Notes under the pieces: generated by a model
Seen by the model: only the letters and a program-made list of their open reading frames with translations
The model's database searches: none
Told to the model about the DNA's origin: nothing
Assembly: GCF_900105325.1 (NCBI RefSeq)
Contig: NZ_FNSU01000003.1
Location: forward strand, 2,976,001-3,040,000
Direction: 5' to 3'
Length of the DNA: 64,000 nucleotides
From: Pseudomonas marginalis
GTDB lineage: Bacteria > Pseudomonadota > Gammaproteobacteria > Pseudomonadales > Pseudomonadaceae
Shown here: positions 8,806 through 16,504 of the stretch, in pieces
Layout: each line of letters opens with the position of its first letter
How positions within the stretch are numbered: position 1 is the first letter of the stretch
Position numbers and translations under genes: made by a program

Positions 8806-9186
8806 ATGACAATGAAAAGACTATTAATCACTTTGCTCGGCACCTTATCACTCATTCAAACGTCACTGTCCTTTGCAGATAACGCCAATGGCAAAAACCT
8901 CTATTCACAGCGCTGCGCCATGTGCCACGGGCCAGACCTCAAGGCAACGGGACCGTTGGCCAGGAAAAGCAACCCGCCTACACCTGACCTGACAACCCCA
9001 GCCTTCAAAAAACGGCTGGCGGCTTACCCGGGCGTTATTGTGTCGTCGGTCATACTTCGCCCGAATGGAGACCTGATCCCAAAAACGCTGCGCGAGAATG
9101 GAGTAAAGGTCCCGCCGCATGCCTGGAACGTTAAGGACTTTCGCGACTTGAATGAATACATGAGCGGTGTGATTTCAAAAAGTTGA
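8806..9186 (+). CDS. small periplasmic c-type cytochrome
   Basis: This 126-residue protein has a signal peptide (about 1-24, ending SFA) and a single haem-binding CAMCH motif (Cys37, Cys40, His41). Its length fits a class I monohaem cytochrome c. A methionine near residue 119 (LNEYMSG) is a candidate distal ligand. The base composition is visibly more AT-rich than the flanking genes, suggesting recent acquisition. The redox partner is unknown, since neighbours are arfB and an amino-acid permease. The start may instead be the ATG two codons downstream. Confidence 0.8.
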   Translation: MTMKRLLITLLGTLSLIQTSLSFADNANGKNLYSQRCAMCHGPDLKATGPLARKSNPPTPDLTTPAFKKRLAAYPGVIVSSVILRPNGDLIPKTLRENGVKVPPHAWNVKDFRDLNEYMSGVISKS

Positions 9187-9201
9187 CGGCTTCAAAATGC
9201 A

Positions 9202-9235
9202 AAAACCCCGCGCCCTATGCAGGATGCGGGGTTTT
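9202..9235. terminator. bidirectional rho-independent terminator
   Basis: AAAACCCCGC and GCGGGGTTTT flank a 14-nt loop. It lies between convergent genes and has T-runs in both directions. Confidence 0.85.
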
Positions 9236-9251
9236 CCAGGTAGGCGCCTGT

Positions 9252-10673
9252 TTACTTCAACGCCGCACTCGCGGTGTTCAACGCCGCTTCAGCACTGCGC
9301 TTGTTCTTGATCCAATAACACACCGCCATAAACGCCACCCACACCGGGATCGCGTACACCGACACCTGGATCCCCGGAATCATCAGCATGATCACCAGGA
9401 TAAACACCACGAACGCCAGGCACACATAGTTGCCGTACGGGTACCACAGCGCCTTGAACAACGGCGCCTGGCCGGTGCGGTTCATGTGCTGGCGGAACTT
9501 GAAGTGGGAGAAGCTGATCATTGCCCAGTTGATCACCAGCGTGGCCACCACCAGTGACATCAGCAGTTCCAGCGCATGTTGCGGAATGAAGTAGTTCATC
9601 AACACCGCCACCAGCGTGACCGCCGCCGAAGCGAGGATCGAACGCACTGGCACGCCGCGCTTGTCGATCTTGGCCAGCGCCCTGGGCGCATCCCCCTGCT
9701 CGGCCATGCCCAGCAGCATGCGGCTGTTGCAGTAGGTGCCGCTGTTGTACACCGACAACGCCGCCGTCAACACCACGAAGTTGAGGATATGCGCGGCGGT
9801 GTTGCTGCCCAGCATCGAGAACACCTGCACGAACGGGCTGCCACTGTAGGCATCGCCGGAGGCGTTGAGGGTGGCCAGCAGGCTGTCCCATGGTGTCAGC
9901 GACAGCAACACCACCAGGGCGCCGATGTAGAAGATCAGGATGCGGTAGATCACCTGGTTGATCGCCTTGGGGATCACAGTGCGTGGCTGGTCGGCTTCGG
10001 CGGCGGTAAAGCCGAGCATTTCCAGGCCGCCGAAGGAGAACATGATGATCGCCATGGCCATCACCAAGCCGCTGACGCCATGGGGGAAGAAGCCGCCGTG
10101 TTCCCACAGGTTGCTCACCGAGGCTTGCGGGCCGCCGCTGCCACTGACCAGCAGGTAGCTGCCCAGGGCGATCATGCCGACAATGGCGACCACCTTGATG
10201 ATGGCGAACCAGAACTCCGCTTCACCAAAGACTTTGACGTTGGCCAGGTTGATCAGGTTGATCAGCACGAAGAACGCCGCCGCCGAGACCCAGGTCGGGA
10301 TCTCCGGCCACCAGTAGTGCACGTATTTGCCGACGGCTGTCAGCTCGGACATGCCCACCAGGATGTACAGGATCCAGCAGTTCCAGCCCGACAGGAAGCC
10401 GGCGAAACCGCCCCAGTACTTGTGGGCAAAGTGGCTGAAGGAACCGGCGACCGGCTCTTCGACGATCATTTCGCCGAGCTGGCGCATGATCATGAAGGCA
10501 ATGAAGCCGCAGATGGCATAACCCAGGATCATCGACGGGCCGGCGGATTTGAGCACGCCGGCCGAGCCCAGGAACAGGCCGGTGCCGATGGCGCCACCAA
10601 GGGCGATCAACTGGATATGCCGATTTTTCAGGCCGCGTTTCAGCTCGCCTGAAGAGCAATGGGGTTCACTCAT
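9252..10673 (-). CDS. aroP2: aromatic amino-acid permease, AroP/AroP2-like (APC family)
   Basis: This roughly 473-residue protein has 12 hydrophobic segments and the amino-acid transporter signature: GLKNRHIQLIALGGAIGTGL at the N-terminus and EADQPRTVIPKAINQV near the middle. It imports an amino acid with protons. The AroP2 name rests on resemblance to AroP/PheP-type permeases and on a TyrR/PhhR-like box upstream; the substrate is inferred. The ATG at 10673 begins MSEPHC; a TTG six codons upstream (10691) is less likely. Confidence 0.72.
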   Translation of the reverse strand: MSEPHCSSGELKRGLKNRHIQLIALGGAIGTGLFLGSAGVLKSAGPSMILGYAICGFIAFMIMRQLGEMIVEEPVAGSFSHFAHKYWGGFAGFLSGWNCWILYILVGMSELTAVGKYVHYWWPEIPTWVSAAAFFVLINLINLANVKVFGEAEFWFAIIKVVAIVGMIALGSYLLVSGSGGPQASVSNLWEHGGFFPHGVSGLVMAMAIIMFSFGGLEMLGFTAAEADQPRTVIPKAINQVIYRILIFYIGALVVLLSLTPWDSLLATLNASGDAYSGSPFVQVFSMLGSNTAAHILNFVVLTAALSVYNSGTYCNSRMLLGMAEQGDAPRALAKIDKRGVPVRSILASAAVTLVAVLMNYFIPQHALELLMSLVVATLVINWAMISFSHFKFRQHMNRTGQAPLFKALWYPYGNYVCLAFVVFILVIMLMIPGIQVSVYAIPVWVAFMAVCYWIKNKRSAEAALNTASAALK

Positions 10674-11311
10674 GAAAAGGGTCTCACGCAAGGTTTGATG
10701 ATGTTGAATGCAGGTTGCTGCCTTGAATTACCGACTCAAGCAGCGCCGCTCAAACCCCAGCGCAGGCACCAGGAATACAGCGTCTTTCTAACGGTCATGC
10801 GTCACCTGTTTGTTTTTATCTGTGACGAAATCGAACCCGCCGGGCTCGTGGCCAGGCGGAGTGATCAGGGCGGGTAAACCCTGAGGTCTTGGCCTTTTGC
10901 GTGGTTACGCAAGGGGGTCACAGTAAAACGCGGCGCATTGTACACCGCTCGACAGCTTCAAGCCGCACCCGCAGAGCACGTGCGACGATCTGTCAGGTAT
11001 TCCTTACAGCGGTAAATAGGCCAATCATGCCGCGAGGTACACGTAAATTAATCGTTACAGCATGGAAAATCTGCGTTACAGCTGTAAGTTTTTGAAAAAA
11101 TGGCGGTAGGAAAATTCATCACCATTAGCGATGCCAGCTCACTGTATTTCCTGAAGAAAAAAAGCCGGCGAAAAAACAGAAGAAAAAATCCAAATGAGAC
11201 CGTGTCAATAAAATTTTTGCATTACCAAACACTCTCACCTAGGTTCTTTCACTTGCCCAGCGAAGCCCGCTGGCAAGCCGTTCTCAAACAACGTCCTCTA
11301 GGAGATACACC
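10674..11311. other. 638-bp regulatory region between the permease and peptide genes
   Basis: I see no convincing gene here. It holds a TyrR-like box (11042-11059), two further TTACAG palindromes (11004-11015 and 11076-11087), an AT-rich stretch at about 11090-11230 with A-tracts, and a hairpin (11252-11277) just ahead of the 45-residue peptide gene. It probably contains the promoters of both divergent genes. Confidence 0.6.
11042..11059. promoter_or_regulatory. TyrR/PhhR-like operator
   Basis: CGTAAA-TTAATC-GTTACA matches the TyrR/PhhR consensus TGTAAA-N6-TTTACA at all but two positions. Aromatic-transport genes are known PhhR targets in Pseudomonas. The site lies 370 bp from the permease start and 250 bp from the peptide start, so the regulated gene is uncertain. 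Confidence 0.4.
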
Positions 11312-11449
11312 ATGCAAGCACTGGAAAACGACCTGGAAACCGAACTGCAGCTCGACGATTGGTTTGAAGCGCCGACCCACGAGGCCGCCGTTGAAATGAT
11401 GCAAGCCGATGCCGTGGTGCCATTTGGCACGGCGATGTGGCCTTTCTGA
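11312..11449 (+). CDS. 45-residue peptide, candidate RiPP-like precursor
   Basis: The ATG has a strong TAGGAGA ribosome-binding site. The first 31 residues are acidic (MQALENDLETELQLDDWFEA at the start) and look like a leader; the last residues, VVPFGTAMWPF, are hydrophobic and aromatic and look like a core. There is no signal peptide and no cysteine. The next gene, 73 bp downstream, encodes an M29-fold metalloenzyme, and a hairpin lies between them. I do not recognise the family. The leader/core layout and the enzyme partner suggest a substrate-enzyme pair, which is inference. A short regulatory or leader peptide is the alternative. Confidence 0.65.
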   Translation: MQALENDLETELQLDDWFEAPTHEAAVEMMQADAVVPFGTAMWPF

Positions 11450-11465
11450 CACCCGGCACGTATTC

Positions 11466-11491
11466 GGCAGGTGCTGTGCACGGCACCTGCC
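11466..11491 (+). terminator. hairpin between peptide gene and enzyme gene
   Basis: A perfect 9-bp stem (GGCAGGTGC with its complement) encloses an 8-nt loop, with no T-run. It could protect the peptide mRNA or reduce read-through, giving more peptide than enzyme. Confidence 0.5.
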
Positions 11492-11522
11492 TCCTTACCC
11501 AAGGCACACAAGGACATACGTC

Positions 11523-12482
11523 ATGGACAAGGCCCGCGCCGTTGAACACTTTCTCTACTACCTTGCACACCATCCGGCCCTCAGCGGCCTGAACTGCCCC
11601 ACTGTGCTGCTGGGCCACACCGAGCGCTACGACGCCATCGCCCAGGCGATCGCCCAGAGCAGCGCCGCCCGTTTCAACTTCCAGGTGCAGCGCCTGGACC
11701 TGGCCGACAGCGACAGCCTGGCGCAGGCCATCGAAGCCTGCGACCTGTACCTGTTCCTCTACGATTCCTCCACCCTGCCCAACCCGCGCGCCGAAGGCCC
11801 GGACTTCATCCGTGCCCTGCAAGGCGTGATGGCCGAACACTGGAAGAAATCCCTGCTGTTCAAGGATTACGGCGACTACTTCTACGACACTTTCAGCGTC
11901 GAGCCGCAGCGCATCGCCGACCTCAACGCCACGCTGATCCGGCGCATGTCCCAAGCCGCTGTGCTGAGCTTTACCGACAAACACGGCTCACGCCTGCAGG
12001 CGCCCATGAGCAGCATCAAGAAGTGGACCAATATCAACGGCATCGGCAACCACGACCTGGCCCCCGGCGAAATCGCCACCCACAGCGAGGCCATCAATGG
12101 TCAGGTGCGGTTTGTCGGCACCTTTCTCAGCACCATCCCCTTCGCACGCAAGTACGGCGTGCTGCAGTCACCACTGGAACTGTGGATCGAAAACTCGACC
12201 ATCTGCAGCGTGGCCAGTGACGTGCCGGGGCTGGCCGACGACTTCAATAAATACCTGAATGCCAACCCGTCCAATCGCCGGGTGGAGGAACTGGGGATTG
12301 GCACCAATGAAGGGGTGAAGGACCTGTATGCGCGCAATGCCGGGTTCGAGGAGCGCCACTGCGGCTTGCACCTGGGCTTGGGTGGCGGGCAGAAAGGCAG
12401 CCATCACCTGGACCTGATCTTTGCCAGTGGGGTGTTGGCGTTGGATGACAAACCCGTCTTTGACGGCACCTTTGCGTTCTGA
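11523..12482 (+). CDS. M29 (aminopeptidase T / NicX-like) metalloenzyme of unknown substrate
   Basis: This 319-residue protein has the C-terminal metal-site layout of the M29 aminopeptidase and NicX dioxygenase fold: a Glu in WIENSTICSV, a Glu in VEELGIGTN, a His in ERHCGLHLGLG and a His-x-Asp in SHHLDLIF. M29 members are dinuclear metallopeptidases, while NicX uses a related site as an Fe(II) ring-cleaving dioxygenase; which applies here cannot be told. It lies directly behind a 45-residue peptide gene, which may be its substrate. The start at 11523 has AAGGA 10 bp upstream and a normal N-terminus. The fold call is moderate; the function is unknown. Confidence 0.62.
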   Translation: MDKARAVEHFLYYLAHHPALSGLNCPTVLLGHTERYDAIAQAIAQSSAARFNFQVQRLDLADSDSLAQAIEACDLYLFLYDSSTLPNPRAEGPDFIRALQGVMAEHWKKSLLFKDYGDYFYDTFSVEPQRIADLNATLIRRMSQAAVLSFTDKHGSRLQAPMSSIKKWTNINGIGNHDLAPGEIATHSEAINGQVRFVGTFLSTIPFARKYGVLQSPLELWIENSTICSVASDVPGLADDFNKYLNANPSNRRVEELGIGTNEGVKDLYARNAGFEERHCGLHLGLGGGQKGSHHLDLIFASGVLALDDKPVFDGTFAF

Positions 12483-12513
12483 TCACCGACCTTGAAAATG
12501 ATGGAGATCCAAC

Positions 12514-12603
12514 TGTGGGAGGGGGCTTGCTCCCGATAGCGGTGCGTCAGTCGCCGGATTGGCAAGCTGATACACCGCTATCGGGAGCAAGCCCCCTCCC
12601 ACA
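12514..12603. repeat. inverted REP pair (REPIN)
   Basis: TGTGGGAGGGGGCTTGCTCC and its inverted copy are separated by about 40 bp. It is the same family as at 3368. Confidence 0.9.
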
Positions 12604-12622
12604 TGTTTTACCTCTATTCCAA

Positions 12623-12662
12623 GGCACACAAACGCCAACCCTAGGGTTGGCGTTTGTGTGCC
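12623..12662. terminator. perfect 40-nt palindrome, likely bidirectional terminator
   Basis: GGCACACAAACGCCAACCCT is followed directly by its exact reverse complement. It lies 10 bp past the rluB stop on the minus strand, where a terminator is expected, but there is no clear T-run. Confidence 0.6.
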
Positions 12663-12671
12663 GCGGTTACA

Positions 12672-13919
12672 TCACTGCGGTTTCTTGCGACCAAAGCCTG
12701 GACGTTGACCTGAACCGGCCGGTGCGCCACGGCGCTTGCCCGATGGCTCGTCCGCGACCAGTTTCAGGCCTGGGCGCTTTTTCGGCGCTGGCTTGGCCGG
12801 GCGCTTGGTGTTGGCACTGTCGGCTGGGTGATCGGATGCTGGAGCACCGCGACCGGCGTCACCACGGTTGCTGCGACCACCGCTTGGCGCGTCACCACGA
12901 CCGGCTGGGCGTGGGGTGCGTGGCGCACGTTCGCCTTCCTGGCGCGATGGCGCGGTTGGGCGACGCTCGCCTTCGATGTGCGGTTGACGTGAGATACGCC
13001 CCCCGGTAGCCGGTGCATCCAGCGCCGGGCGCAGGGTGCGGGCAACACGTTCGGTGCGGGCCACGGGGCGCGACGATTTACGCTGCATACGATCGAGCTT
13101 GTCTTTGCTCTTGGCGTTCATCTGCGGCATGGCGACCGGCGTCAGGCCGACTTCGGCGCTGAGGATGTCGACTTCGTACTGGCTCATTTCGCGCCAGCGG
13201 CCCATCGGCAGGTCGGAGTTGAGGAACACCGGGCCAAAACGCACGCGCTTCAGGCGGCTGACCACCAGGCCCTGGGATTCCCACAGGCGACGCACTTCAC
13301 GGTTACGCCCTTCCATCACCACGCAGTGGTACCAGTGGTTGAAACCTTCACCGCCCGGCGCCTGCTTGATGTCGGTGAACTTGGCCGGGCCGTCTTCCAG
13401 CACCACGCCGGCCTTGAGGCGTTCGATCATCTCGTCATCGACTTCACCACGCACACGCACGGCGTATTCGCGGTCCATCTCGTAGGACGGGTGCATCAGG
13501 CGGTTGGCCAGTTCACCGTCGGTGGTGAACATCAGCAAGCCGGTGGTGTTGATGTCGAGACGACCGATGTTGATCCAACGACCTTCTTTAGGCTTGGGCA
13601 TCTTGTCGAACACGGTCGGACGGCCTTCCGGGTCGTCACGGGTGCAGATCTCGCCATCGGGTTTGTTGTACATGATCACGCGGCGCACCGATTCGGCGGC
13701 CTCTTCACGCTTGATGACCTTGCCATCAATGGTGATTGCGTCGTGCAGGTCGACGCGCTGGCCCAGGGTGGCCTCGACGCCGTTGACCTTGATGCGCTTC
13801 TGGGTGATCCAGGCTTCGACGTCGCGGCGCGAGCCCACGCCGATACGCGCCAGCACCTTTTGCAGCTTTTCGCCTGCAGGGCCGATTTCCTGGCTGTCGT
13901 TCTGGTCTTTATCGTTCAT
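12672..13919 (-). CDS. rluB: 23S rRNA pseudouridine(2605) synthase RluB
   Basis: This 415-residue protein has an S4 RNA-binding domain (about 15-75) and the RsuA-family catalytic domain with the Asp-containing motif GRLDINTTGLLMFTTDGE. A long Arg/Pro/Gly-rich tail of about 150 residues follows, typical of Pseudomonas RluB. It converts U2605 of 23S rRNA to pseudouridine. The ATG at 13919 is preferred because GGGAGGTG lies just upstream; an in-frame GTG at 13928 would overlap that ribosome-binding site. It follows scpB and scpA on the same strand, a conserved arrangement. Confidence 0.93.
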   Translation of the reverse strand: MNDKDQNDSQEIGPAGEKLQKVLARIGVGSRRDVEAWITQKRIKVNGVEATLGQRVDLHDAITIDGKVIKREEAAESVRRVIMYNKPDGEICTRDDPEGRPTVFDKMPKPKEGRWINIGRLDINTTGLLMFTTDGELANRLMHPSYEMDREYAVRVRGEVDDEMIERLKAGVVLEDGPAKFTDIKQAPGGEGFNHWYHCVVMEGRNREVRRLWESQGLVVSRLKRVRFGPVFLNSDLPMGRWREMSQYEVDILSAEVGLTPVAMPQMNAKSKDKLDRMQRKSSRPVARTERVARTLRPALDAPATGGRISRQPHIEGERRPTAPSRQEGERAPRTPRPAGRGDAPSGGRSNRGDAGRGAPASDHPADSANTKRPAKPAPKKRPGLKLVADEPSGKRRGAPAGSGQRPGFGRKKPQ

Positions 13920-14115
13920 CTTAAGCACCTCCCGGTGGGTCGATTCAGGCGTGGCCTGAAGAGTGTTGAAAGCGGGGCTTTGGCCGAATAGGTCGGCAAA
14001 GGGTCGCGAATCATACGCCCATGGCGCGCGTTGCGCATCAGAGACTAGTCGATAAGCGCCAGGTCATGGTTTTTTCCGCCGACCGGTGGTGCCCCAGGCC
14101 CCGCATTCGACTGCG

Positions 14116-15030
14116 TCAGTCTTCGAACTGGCGGCGTTCGTTCTCGATGGCTTCGGCCAGGGCCCGGGCTTCGTCTTCTTCGTCGCTCAGGGGCGGTTGT
14201 TCGAGGGCGGCGACGGCGGCCAGGAGTTTTTCGCGGGCTTCGGCCACGCCGAGGATATCGTCCTCAGGTTCAGGTTCGACCTCCACGCTCACCTGGGCTT
14301 CCGGCTCGGCCACACCATCGCGCAGCAAGTCATCAAAGTCGGTCTTGATGCCCTGCTCCATGTCGTCCAGTTCCAGCAACAACGTGTGGAAACTGGTTTC
14401 GTCCTTGGGCTCTTCCGGCTCGGCGGTGGCGTCGGCCAGTTCCTGCAGGCTCGCCGGGACCGGGGCGTCGTCGAAGTCGAGCACCGGCTCGGCTTCCATC
14501 TCACGCAATTCGGCCAGGGGCGGCAGGTCGTCGAGGTTTTTCAGGTTGAAATGGTCGAGGAACACCTTGGTGGTGGCGAACATCGCCGGTTTGCCGGGCA
14601 CGTCGCGGTAGCCGACGATGCGGATCCACTCACGCTCCAGCAGCGTCTTGACGATATGGCTGTTGACCGCCACGCCCCGCACGTCCTCGATTTCGCCACG
14701 GGTGATGGGCTGGCGATAGGCGATCAGCGCCATGGTCTCCAGCATCGCCCGTGAATAGCGCTGCGGGCGCTCTTCCCAGAGGCGGCCGACCCACGGGGAA
14801 AACTTCTCACGGATCTGCAGGCGATAACCCGACGCCACCTCACGCAGTTCAAAGGCGCGGCCGTCGCAGGATTTGCGCAGGATTTCCAGCGCCTTCTTGA
14901 ACACCGGCGGTTCAGGGCGCTCGGCTTCCTCAAACAGTTCGAACAGACGCTCCAGGGATTGCGGTTTACCCGAGGCCAGGAGAAAGGCCTCCAGCAACGG
15001 GGCCAATTCGCGGGGTTCAGTCAGATTCAT
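14116..15030 (-). CDS. scpB: segregation and condensation protein B
   Basis: This 304-residue protein has the two winged-helix domains of ScpB in the first 190 residues (motifs LETMALIAYRQPITRGEIED and RGVAVNSHIVKTLLEREWIR). It is followed by a long acidic C-terminal extension (about 200-304) common in pseudomonads. ScpB binds ScpA to form the kleisin subcomplex of SMC condensin, acting in chromosome segregation. It starts 12 bp after scpA ends, so the two are co-transcribed. Confidence 0.93.
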   Translation of the reverse strand: MNLTEPRELAPLLEAFLLASGKPQSLERLFELFEEAERPEPPVFKKALEILRKSCDGRAFELREVASGYRLQIREKFSPWVGRLWEERPQRYSRAMLETMALIAYRQPITRGEIEDVRGVAVNSHIVKTLLEREWIRIVGYRDVPGKPAMFATTKVFLDHFNLKNLDDLPPLAELREMEAEPVLDFDDAPVPASLQELADATAEPEEPKDETSFHTLLLELDDMEQGIKTDFDDLLRDGVAEPEAQVSVEVEPEPEDDILGVAEAREKLLAAVAALEQPPLSDEEDEARALAEAIENERRQFED

Positions 15031-15042
15031 CGTTTCAGCTCT

Positions 15043-15861
15043 TTATTCGGCTCGCGCCCGCACGTGGATAGCCGCAAAAGGCTCATTCTGGACCAGCTCG
15101 ACCAAGGACTCCTTGACCAGCTCGAGGACCGCCATAAAGGTCACCACCACCCCCAGGCGCCCTTCTTCCGCCGTGAACAGCTCCACAAACGGCACAAACC
15201 CGCCGCCCTTGAGGCGTTCGAGCACATCGCTCATACGCTCGCGGGTGGACAGGGCCTCGCGACTGACCTGGTGGTGTTCAAACATATCGCCACGGCGCAG
15301 CACCTCGGCCATGGACATCAGCAACTCTTCCAGGCTCACGTCCGGCAGCAGCTTGCGCGCGCGGGCTTCGGGGGCGTCGAGCTTGGGTACCACCACGTCG
15401 CGGCCGACGCGGCTCAGGCCGTCGATACCTTCGGCGGCGGCCTTGAAGCGCTCGTATTCCTGCAGCCGGCGGATCAGTTCGGCGCGCGGGTCGTCCTCTT
15501 CGGCCTCGACCGTCTCCGCGCGCGGCAACAGCATGCGCGACTTGATCTCGGCGAGCATGGCGGCCATCACCAGGTACTCGGCAGCCAGTTCCAGGCGTAC
15601 CGACTGCATCAACTCGACATAGCCCATGTACTGGCGGGTGATTTCCGCCACCGGGATGTCGAGGATGTTGATGTTCTGCTTGCGGATCAGGTACAGCAGC
15701 AAGTCCAGCGGGCCCTCGAAAGCCTCAAGGAAGACCTCCAGGGCGTCCGGCGGAATGTACAGGTCCAGCGGCATTTCCAGCACCGCCTGGCCGTACACCA
15801 TGGCAAACGGCAGCTCCTGCTGGGCGCCCGCCTGGCTGTCGACGGTTTCCACGGCTGACAT
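15043..15861 (-). CDS. scpA: segregation and condensation protein A (kleisin)
   Basis: This 272-residue kleisin contains the N-terminal motif FEGPLDLLLYLIRKQNINIL (about 48-67) and AEYLVMAAMLAEIKSRMLLP (about 92-112), both diagnostic of ScpA. It bridges SMC heads together with ScpB. The gene starts immediately after the yciO-like stop and runs into scpB. A yciO-scpA-scpB-rluB operon is usual in Pseudomonas. Confidence 0.94.
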   Translation of the reverse strand: MSAVETVDSQAGAQQELPFAMVYGQAVLEMPLDLYIPPDALEVFLEAFEGPLDLLLYLIRKQNINILDIPVAEITRQYMGYVELMQSVRLELAAEYLVMAAMLAEIKSRMLLPRAETVEAEEDDPRAELIRRLQEYERFKAAAEGIDGLSRVGRDVVVPKLDAPEARARKLLPDVSLEELLMSMAEVLRRGDMFEHHQVSREALSTRERMSDVLERLKGGGFVPFVELFTAEEGRLGVVVTFMAVLELVKESLVELVQNEPFAAIHVRARAE

Positions 15862-16491
15862 TCAGGCCTCGGCCATAAAGGGCGCAGGATCGCCGCAACC
15901 GACACGGATCACTTCAGGTTCGCCGTCGGCCAGGTTGATCACGGTGGAGGCCTTGTTGCCGCCGAAACCGCCGTCGATGATCAGGTCCACCTGTTTTTCC
16001 AGCAATTGGCGCATCTCGTACGGGTCTTCCAGGGGCTCGGTGTCGCCGGGCATGATCAGCGACACACTCATCAACGGCTCACCCAGCTCGGCCAGCAACG
16101 CCAGGGCGATGGGATGCTCCGGCACCCGCAGGCCGATGGTGCGTTTTTTCGGGTGCAGCAGCAGGCGCGGCACTTCGCGGGTGGCGTTGAGGATAAAAGT
16201 GTAGGGCCCTGGCGTGTGGGCCTTGAGCAGGCGGAAGGTGCCGGTGTCGACCTTGGCGAACAGGCCCAGCTGGGACAAGTCGCTACAGATCAGCGCAAAG
16301 TTGTGCTTGTCATCCAGCTGGCGCAGGCGTCTGACACGCTCGACTGCGCCCTTGTCACCGATCTGGCAACCGATGGCGTATGACGAATCGGTTGGGTAGA
16401 TCACCACACCGCCGGCGCGAATGATCTCTACGGCCTGCTTGATCAGGCGCGCCTGGGGGTTTTCCGGATGAATCTGGAAGAATTGACTCAC
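15862..16491 (-). CDS. yciO: YciO, YrdC/Sua5-family threonylcarbamoyl-AMP synthase-like protein
   Basis: This 209-residue protein starts at a GTG giving MSQFFQIHPENPQ, which matches the N-terminus of E. coli YciO; AGGT lies about 8 bp upstream. The YrdC-domain motifs IYPTDSSYAIGCQ and HTPGPYTFIL are visible. YrdC proteins make threonylcarbamoyl-AMP for the tRNA t6A modification, but YciO is a paralogue whose role in the cell is less clear. A longer frame back to 16743 is open but overlaps the rnm gene and is rejected. Confidence 0.88.
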   Translation of the reverse strand: MSQFFQIHPENPQARLIKQAVEIIRAGGVVIYPTDSSYAIGCQIGDKGAVERVRRLRQLDDKHNFALICSDLSQLGLFAKVDTGTFRLLKAHTPGPYTFILNATREVPRLLLHPKKRTIGLRVPEHPIALALLAELGEPLMSVSLIMPGDTEPLEDPYEMRQLLEKQVDLIIDGGFGGNKASTVINLADGEPEVIRVGCGDPAPFMAEA

Positions 16492-16504
16492 GGGTTCTAC
16501 CTGT

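Noticed and set aside
11100..11399. 99-codon frame overlapping the 45-residue peptide gene
   Set aside because: It is in a different frame, begins in AT-rich intergenic DNA with Lys/Arg-rich sequence, and lacks the strong ribosome-binding site of the peptide frame.
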